NCBI RefSeq assembly: GCF_028747205.1
Contig: NZ_CP112880.1
Location: forward strand, 4,650,001 to 4,714,000
DNA: 64,000 bases
Reading direction: 5' to 3'
Source: Streptomyces sp. CA-278952
GTDB lineage: Bacteria > Actinomycetota > Actinomycetes > Streptomycetales > Streptomycetaceae
Both the position numbers and the translations under genes were made by a program. How positions within the stretch are numbered: the stretch's first letter is position 1; each line of letters opens with the position of its first letter. Below, in pieces: positions 59,680 to 64,000 of the stretch. The notes beneath the pieces are model-generated. The model had not been told where the DNA came from, made no database searches, and worked only from the letters and a program-made list of their open reading frames with translations.

Positions 59680-61482
59680 GTGCCGCACACCCACCCGTCC
59701 CCGTCCCCGGCCCCCGAAGACGCCGGGGCCTCCGCGGAACGCGCCCGGCGCGCCGCGCGCGTCGAGGCCTCCCTCACCGCGCCCGGCGCGCCCTTCGCCG
59801 TGGTCATCGGCGAGCAGGGGACGCCGGAGTACGCCGACGGCCCCCGTACGCTCCGGGAGTTCGTGGAGACCACCTGGGCCTACCGCGACACGCCGTTCCT
59901 CGTCGCCGGTGAACAGCGGTACTCCTACGCCGAGTTCTTCGCCGCCGCCTCCGCCCTCGCCGTACGCCTGCGGGAGCGGTATAGGCTGCGCTCCGGCGAC
60001 CGGGCCGTGATCGCGATGCGGAACCATCCCGAGTGGCAGATCGCCTTCTGGGCCGCCCAGTTGGCCGGTCTCATCGCCGTACCGCTCAACGCCTGGTGGA
60101 CCGAGGGCGAGTTCGTCCACGCCCTGGAGGACTGCGAACCCGGGGTGCTCCTCGTGGACGGGGAGCGGTTGGGGCGGGTCTCCGGATGGGCCCGGCGGAG
60201 CGGGACGCGCGTCGTCCTCTTCCACGGGGACCACGGAGAGGTGGGCGAAACCGGGCTGCGCGTCGAGCGGTACGAGGAGTTCCCCGCGCCCGATCCGCTG
60301 GCCGCGCCGCCCGACATCGAGCCGCGGCCCGAGGACGACGCCACGATCCTGTACACCTCCGGCACCACCGGCCGCCCCAAGGGTGCGGTGGCCACCCACC
60401 TCGCCCAGGCAGGGGCCGCGCTCAACCCCCGCTACCACGCGGCGGCCTCCGCGCTGGCGCGCGGCGTCATCCCGGGGCAGGGGCCCGCCCCCGTCTCCCT
60501 GATGACGTTCCCGTTCTTCCACGTCGCGGCGTTCACCGGCTTCTACGGTGCGATGGCGGCCGGCGGCACTCTCGTCCTGATGCACAAGTGGGACGCGGAC
60601 GAGGCGCTGCGGCTGATCCGGGCGCACCGCGTCACGCACTTCGCCGGGGTCCCCACCACCGGGCTCCAGCTGCTGGAGGCGGCGGAGCGGGCCGGGGACG
60701 GGCTGGAGAGCCTGACGCTGTTCAGCACCGGGGGAGCCCCCGCCCCGCCCGCCCTGGTCGCCCGCCTCACCGCCCGGTACGGCGAACGCGTCGAACCCCG
60801 CAACGGCTACGGCCTCACCGAGACCAGCGGCGGGGTCCTCGCGCACTTCGGGGACGCCTACCGGGCGGAGCCGGGCGGCGCGGGACGGCCCACCCCGGTC
60901 ACGGAGGTGAGGGTCGCCGGGCCGTCGGGCGAGGAGCTGCCCGACGGGGAGGCGGGGGAGCTGTGGCTGCGCGGCCAGTCGCTGTTCCGCGGCTACTGGC
61001 GCGACGCGGCGGCGACCGAGGAGGCCTTCGGTGACGGCGGCTGGTTCCGTACGGGGGACCTCGCCGTACGCCGCGAGGGGCGGGTATCCATCGTGGACCG
61101 GCTCAAGGACGTGGTGGTCCGGGGCGGCGAGAACGTGTACTGCGTCGAGGTCGAGGGCGTCCTGCACGACCACCCCGACGTGGCCGACGCCGCCGTTCTC
61201 GGCATCCCGCACCCGGTGCTGGGGGAGGAGGTGGCGGCCGTCGTCCGGCCGCGCCCCGGGGCCGGGGTCACCGCCGGGGGCCTGCGCGAGCACGTCGGCG
61301 CGAGGCTCGCGGCCTTCAAGGTGCCCGTCCGGGTGCTGCTCACCGACGACGAGCTTCCGCGCAACGCCACCGGGAAGCTCCTCAAGCACCGCCTCCGCGC
61401 CTTCGTGCAGGGCGCCGAGGGGGGCGCGGAGAAGGACACCGCAGCGTGCGCTGCGGACGCCGAGCCGCTCACGGGCGCGTGA
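59680..61482 (+). CDS. AMP-binding acyl-CoA synthetase
   Basis: 600 residues, GTG 59680. ATILYTSGTTGRPKGAV (A3 motif, about 223-239), GYGLTETSG (A5), WFRTGDLAVRREGRVSIVDRLKDVVVRGGENVYCVEVE (A7-A8) and PRNATGKLLKHRL (A10 lysine). An acyl-activating enzyme of the fatty-acid or aryl acid type. It overlaps tail-to-tail with the metalloprotease by 14 bases. Confidence 0.93.
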   Translation: MPHTHPSPSPAPEDAGASAERARRAARVEASLTAPGAPFAVVIGEQGTPEYADGPRTLREFVETTWAYRDTPFLVAGEQRYSYAEFFAAASALAVRLRERYRLRSGDRAVIAMRNHPEWQIAFWAAQLAGLIAVPLNAWWTEGEFVHALEDCEPGVLLVDGERLGRVSGWARRSGTRVVLFHGDHGEVGETGLRVERYEEFPAPDPLAAPPDIEPRPEDDATILYTSGTTGRPKGAVATHLAQAGAALNPRYHAAASALARGVIPGQGPAPVSLMTFPFFHVAAFTGFYGAMAAGGTLVLMHKWDADEALRLIRAHRVTHFAGVPTTGLQLLEAAERAGDGLESLTLFSTGGAPAPPALVARLTARYGERVEPRNGYGLTETSGGVLAHFGDAYRAEPGGAGRPTPVTEVRVAGPSGEELPDGEAGELWLRGQSLFRGYWRDAAATEEAFGDGGWFRTGDLAVRREGRVSIVDRLKDVVVRGGENVYCVEVEGVLHDHPDVADAAVLGIPHPVLGEEVAAVVRPRPGAGVTAGGLREHVGARLAAFKVPVRVLLTDDELPRNATGKLLKHRLRAFVQGAEGGAEKDTAACAADAEPLTGA

Positions 61483-62746
61483 CCCGCACCCGGTAGTTCC
61501 CGTCGCCGTCCTCGTCCAGCACGGATATCCGTACGCCGTTGGCCCGGTCGGTGAAGGTCTGGCCGGGGCGGAACGGGGCGTCGGACAGCTCCGCGTGCAC
61601 GTTGGGGCGCCGGGTGCAGCCGCCGCTGTCCTCGGTGGCGTCGGCGACGGAGACCGGGCCCTGGCCGGTGTCCACGTCGGAGCTGACCTTGTAGATCAGC
61701 ACCCCGGGTCGGCAGACCGCCTCGTCGTTGCCCGCCGCCGTACGGACCTCCACCGCGTAGCCGGACCGTTCGCTCAGCGGGACGAAGGCGAGCTTGGTGC
61801 CGCCCTCGGTGGCCAGCGGGCCGAGGGTGTGCTCGCTGACGCCGGCCTTCGACGCGCAGCTGATCTGCTCGTTGTCGAGCCAGCCGAGCTTCCACTTGTG
61901 CCAGGCCAGGAAGTCGTTGTTGGCGCCCCAGTCCTCGGACATGATGTCCCAGTGCCCGACCGAGCCGCCGCCCTCCATCGTGTAGAGGTCGGGCAGCCCG
62001 AAGACATGGCCGTTCTCGTGCGGCAGGACGCGGTAGCCGGTCTCGGCGTACGACCCCGATCCGTCGTCCTGGCGGCTGTAGACGAACGACGTGTTGGAGA
62101 GCGGGACACCGTCCGCCGTCGGGGCCTCGTCGTTGCCGGAGAAGGTCACCGAGAGCACGGTGTCCAGCGCGGAGGGGCCGGCGTTCGGGCTGACCAGGAC
62201 GTTGACCAGGTCGTACGCGGAGAAGTCGACCCGGGGGTCGGCGGCCGCGACGAGGTCCTTCACCAGTTGGCGGTAGCCCGGCTCGAAGGGTGAGCCGCGC
62301 TCTATCCCGTACTCCGTGAAGGGCATCGGCATCCGCAGCCAGTCCGTGACGGGGGCCTCTGGCCGGTAGACGAGCCGGCCGTAGGAGCTGGCCCTGAACC
62401 ACTCGGAGGTCTGCGGGAAGAACTCCGCGTACCGGTCCTTCGCGGGTTCCGTGCCCTCCGCGTCCGGGAAGTCGATCATCAGGTTGAGGGCCTTGATCTC
62501 GCCGGTCGACCGGGCGTAGCCGGGCGGGGTCGGCAGCCCTTCGGACATCTGTACGCCCATGGTGGCGGCGATCCGGCACGGGGCGAGTGCGGAGTCCTGG
62601 CCGGCGGCGGACGGGCCCGCCGAGGCACGGCCGGCGCTCGGAAGGGTGGTGCTGGCCGAGGCCATGGCCGCTATGGCCAGCGCGGTCGCTCCGGCCAGGG
62701 CGACCGGGCGGCGGTGTCTGCGTATCCGGTGGCGGGGCTGCTGCAT
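61469..62746 (-). CDS. secreted M6-family metalloprotease
   Basis: 425 residues. Basic leader (HRIRRHRRP) and hydrophobic segment (VALAGATALAIAAMASA) form a signal peptide. Zinc site LPHENGHVFGLPDLY (H243, E244, H247, D253) as in M6/immune-inhibitor-A-like enzymes, followed by HWDIMSEDWGANNDFLAWHKWKLGWL with the Met-turn. An exported protease. The TetR gene at 63020 is divergent and may control it. Confidence 0.9.
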   Translation of the reverse strand: MQQPRHRIRRHRRPVALAGATALAIAAMASASTTLPSAGRASAGPSAAGQDSALAPCRIAATMGVQMSEGLPTPPGYARSTGEIKALNLMIDFPDAEGTEPAKDRYAEFFPQTSEWFRASSYGRLVYRPEAPVTDWLRMPMPFTEYGIERGSPFEPGYRQLVKDLVAAADPRVDFSAYDLVNVLVSPNAGPSALDTVLSVTFSGNDEAPTADGVPLSNTSFVYSRQDDGSGSYAETGYRVLPHENGHVFGLPDLYTMEGGGSVGHWDIMSEDWGANNDFLAWHKWKLGWLDNEQISCASKAGVSEHTLGPLATEGGTKLAFVPLSERSGYAVEVRTAAGNDEAVCRPGVLIYKVSSDVDTGQGPVSVADATEDSGGCTRRPNVHAELSDAPFRPGQTFTDRANGVRISVLDEDGDGNYRVRVTRP

Positions 62747-62901
62747 AGAGGCGCCTTCGGGGTCCGCGGCAGTCGGCCGACCCCTGACTGCGCTCTGGCG
62801 ATCAGCCTGTGCCGGGAGGTCCGGGGCCGCTCGCTGGGTGCGCCGATCGGAGGGTTTTCTCTCCGACGCGATGTGACTCAGGTCACGTGGGGGCGGGAAA
62901 T

Positions 62902-62950
62902 AAGCGGGGAGCCTCTCCCCGTTTGCATACGTGTCCCCGCTAAACGGGGA
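62902..62950. promoter_or_regulatory. two inverted repeats with ACGGGGA/TCCCCGT arms
   Basis: AAGCGGGGA (62902-62910) with TCCCCGTTT (62916-62924), and TCCCCG (62934-62939) with AAACGGGGA (62942-62950), in the 273-base gap between the protease and TetR starts. Probable operators. Confidence 0.65.
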
Positions 62951-63019
62951 AGCGGTCCCCGGTTACCGAGGGGGGCCGACCGGCTACCCAGAGGGAAGAA
63001 GAAGGGGAGGGGCGTCGTC

Positions 63020-63724
63020 GTGGAGACCACCGCCGGGACCACCAGAACCGCCGTGAAGGGCACCGCACCGGCAGCCGCCGGCGGCACCGCACCCGCGGCA
63101 CCGTGCCGGGCGCCGCGCCCGCGGGCCGACGCGCTGCGCAACCGTGAGCGGATCATCGCGGCCGCGCGCGAGCTGTTCGTCGAGTTCGGGCCGGACGTGG
63201 CGCTGGACGACGTCGCACGGCGAGCCGGCGTGGGCAACGCCACGCTCTACCGGAACTTCCCCGACCGGGCCGCCCTCACCCATGAGGTCGTCCTCGCGGT
63301 CACCTCCCGCACCACCCTCCGGGCCGAAGAGGCCGCCGCGGCGGAGTCCGACCCGTTCGCCGCCCTCAGCCGCTTCGTGCACGCGGCCGCCGACGAACGG
63401 ATCGGCGCCCTGTGCCCGATGCTCTCCGGCGTCTTCGACAGGGACCACCCCGAACTGCTCGCCGAGCGACGACGCCTGGAAAAGGCCGTCGAAGGGCTCG
63501 TCGCGCGCGCCATGTCCGCGGGGCGGCTGCGTACCGACATCGCCGTCGGTGACGTACTCGTCGCCCTCTCCCAGCTCACCCGGCCGCTCCCCGGCATCGC
63601 CTGCCAGGGCATCGACCGGTTCACCCACCGTCATCTGCAGTTGTTCCTGGACGGACTGGAGACCCCGGCCCGCTCCGTACTGCCCGGATCGGCGGCGACC
63701 TTGGAGGACCTGCGGCGTCCCTAG
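63020..63724 (+). CDS. TetR-family regulator
   Basis: 234 residues from GTG 63020 with GGGGAGGGG upstream; the longer frame overlaps the operator region. Ala/Thr-rich leader, then HTH RADALRNRERIIAAARELFVEFGPDVALDDVARRAGVGNATLYRNFPDRAALTHEVV. The C-terminal SBP-type domain has SGVFDRDHPELLAERRRLEKAVEGLV. It lies upstream of the MFS gene at 63935, which is a second possible target besides the protease. Confidence 0.9.
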   Translation: METTAGTTRTAVKGTAPAAAGGTAPAAPCRAPRPRADALRNRERIIAAARELFVEFGPDVALDDVARRAGVGNATLYRNFPDRAALTHEVVLAVTSRTTLRAEEAAAAESDPFAALSRFVHAAADERIGALCPMLSGVFDRDHPELLAERRRLEKAVEGLVARAMSAGRLRTDIAVGDVLVALSQLTRPLPGIACQGIDRFTHRHLQLFLDGLETPARSVLPGSAATLEDLRRP

Positions 63725-63934
63725 GTCTGTCGTCGAACCGCCCTGGCCCGCACTGACCTGAACCTTCCAACCTGAACCTTCCGGCCGTGTCCTGAGGGCC
63801 TCGGCCCACCGCCTCACCGCACCCGCCTCACCTCACCGCCTCACCGCACCCCGTCGCGCGTACACGAGCACGTACCGCCGACGCCCATTTCGCGACGCCT
63901 CGGCGCCCTCGCACGTCCTTAGGTGGATACACCC

Positions 63935-64000
63935 ATGCCAAAAACGGCTGACACCGCCCTTCCCGATCCGAGTCGCTGGAAGGCCCTGGCCTTCATCGCG
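63935..64000 (+). CDS. start of an MFS exporter (cut by window end)
   Basis: 22 codons visible from ATG 63935: MPKTADTALPDPSRWKALAFIA. The SRWKALAFIA run is the usual entry into the first helix of DHA2-type (EmrB/QacA) drug exporters. The TetR gene upstream supports an efflux role. The assignment rests on a short sequence. Confidence 0.6.
   Translation, partial: MPKTADTALPDPSRWKALAFIA

Overview
The window is high-GC actinobacterial DNA. Most genes show the extreme third-position GC of Streptomyces, GTG and TTG starts are frequent, and the gene content is typical of the genus: GlxA-type AraC and TetR regulators, Scr1/DUF397 pairs, a GPP34 protein, a D-Ala-D-Ala carboxypeptidase with a long cytoplasmic tail, a CU044_5270/sigma pair and a DUF2637 protein. 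The block XRE/DUF5753 - DUF397 - GPP34 - carboxypeptidase - membrane protein (about 20.0-27.0 kb) resembles, from memory, the SCO4439-SCO4442 region of S. coelicolor.

Layout. (1) 0-32.4 kb is chromosomal: the tail of a WD40-like protein, a methyltransferase, a leftward WXG100-type operon with two paralogous lipoproteins, a secreted NPP1/NLP-type protein, several regulator/enzyme pairs with visible palindromic operators, a STAND ATPase with TPRs, a small P-loop kinase, a DraG-like protein that lacks its metal ligands, a sodium:solute symporter, an SDR/unknown-gene divergon, the Scr-type pair, the cell-wall carboxypeptidase, and an MMPL exporter divergent from a TetR gene. (2) About 32.45-57.19 kb is a 24,691-bp integrative element inserted in a tRNA-Arg(CCT) gene. 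A 52-bp perfect direct repeat marks its two ends. (3) 57.2-64.0 kb is chromosome again: a sigma factor with a membrane partner, an acyl-CoA ligase, an M6 metalloprotease, a TetR gene and the first codons of an MFS exporter.

The element has three parts. The left cargo is atypical, with visibly lower GC than its surroundings. It holds a 1,670-residue STAND-type NTPase with a degenerate nuclease-like N-terminus, convergent with an overlapping pair of ParB/DGQHR-type genes; this is the best candidate here for an undescribed defence-like system. The middle cargo is a GC-rich, almost fully translationally coupled operon (three glycosyltransferases, PIG-L deacetylase, two APH-fold kinases, a thymidylate-kinase-like protein) with an XRE regulator and a HAD phosphatase nearby, which looks like a mobile glycoside-assembly pathway. 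The right part is the mobility module: relaxase, MobC, DUF2637 membrane protein, DUF3631 ATPase, excisionase, XRE regulator and tyrosine integrase. No FtsK/TraB translocase and no recognisable replication initiator is present, so it looks like an integrative mobilisable element rather than a self-conjugative AICE.

Two control regions of the element each carry three 15-bp palindromes at an exact 24-bp period (49042-49104 and 52596-52658) but with different arm sequences. This shared architecture is the most distinctive regulatory signal seen.
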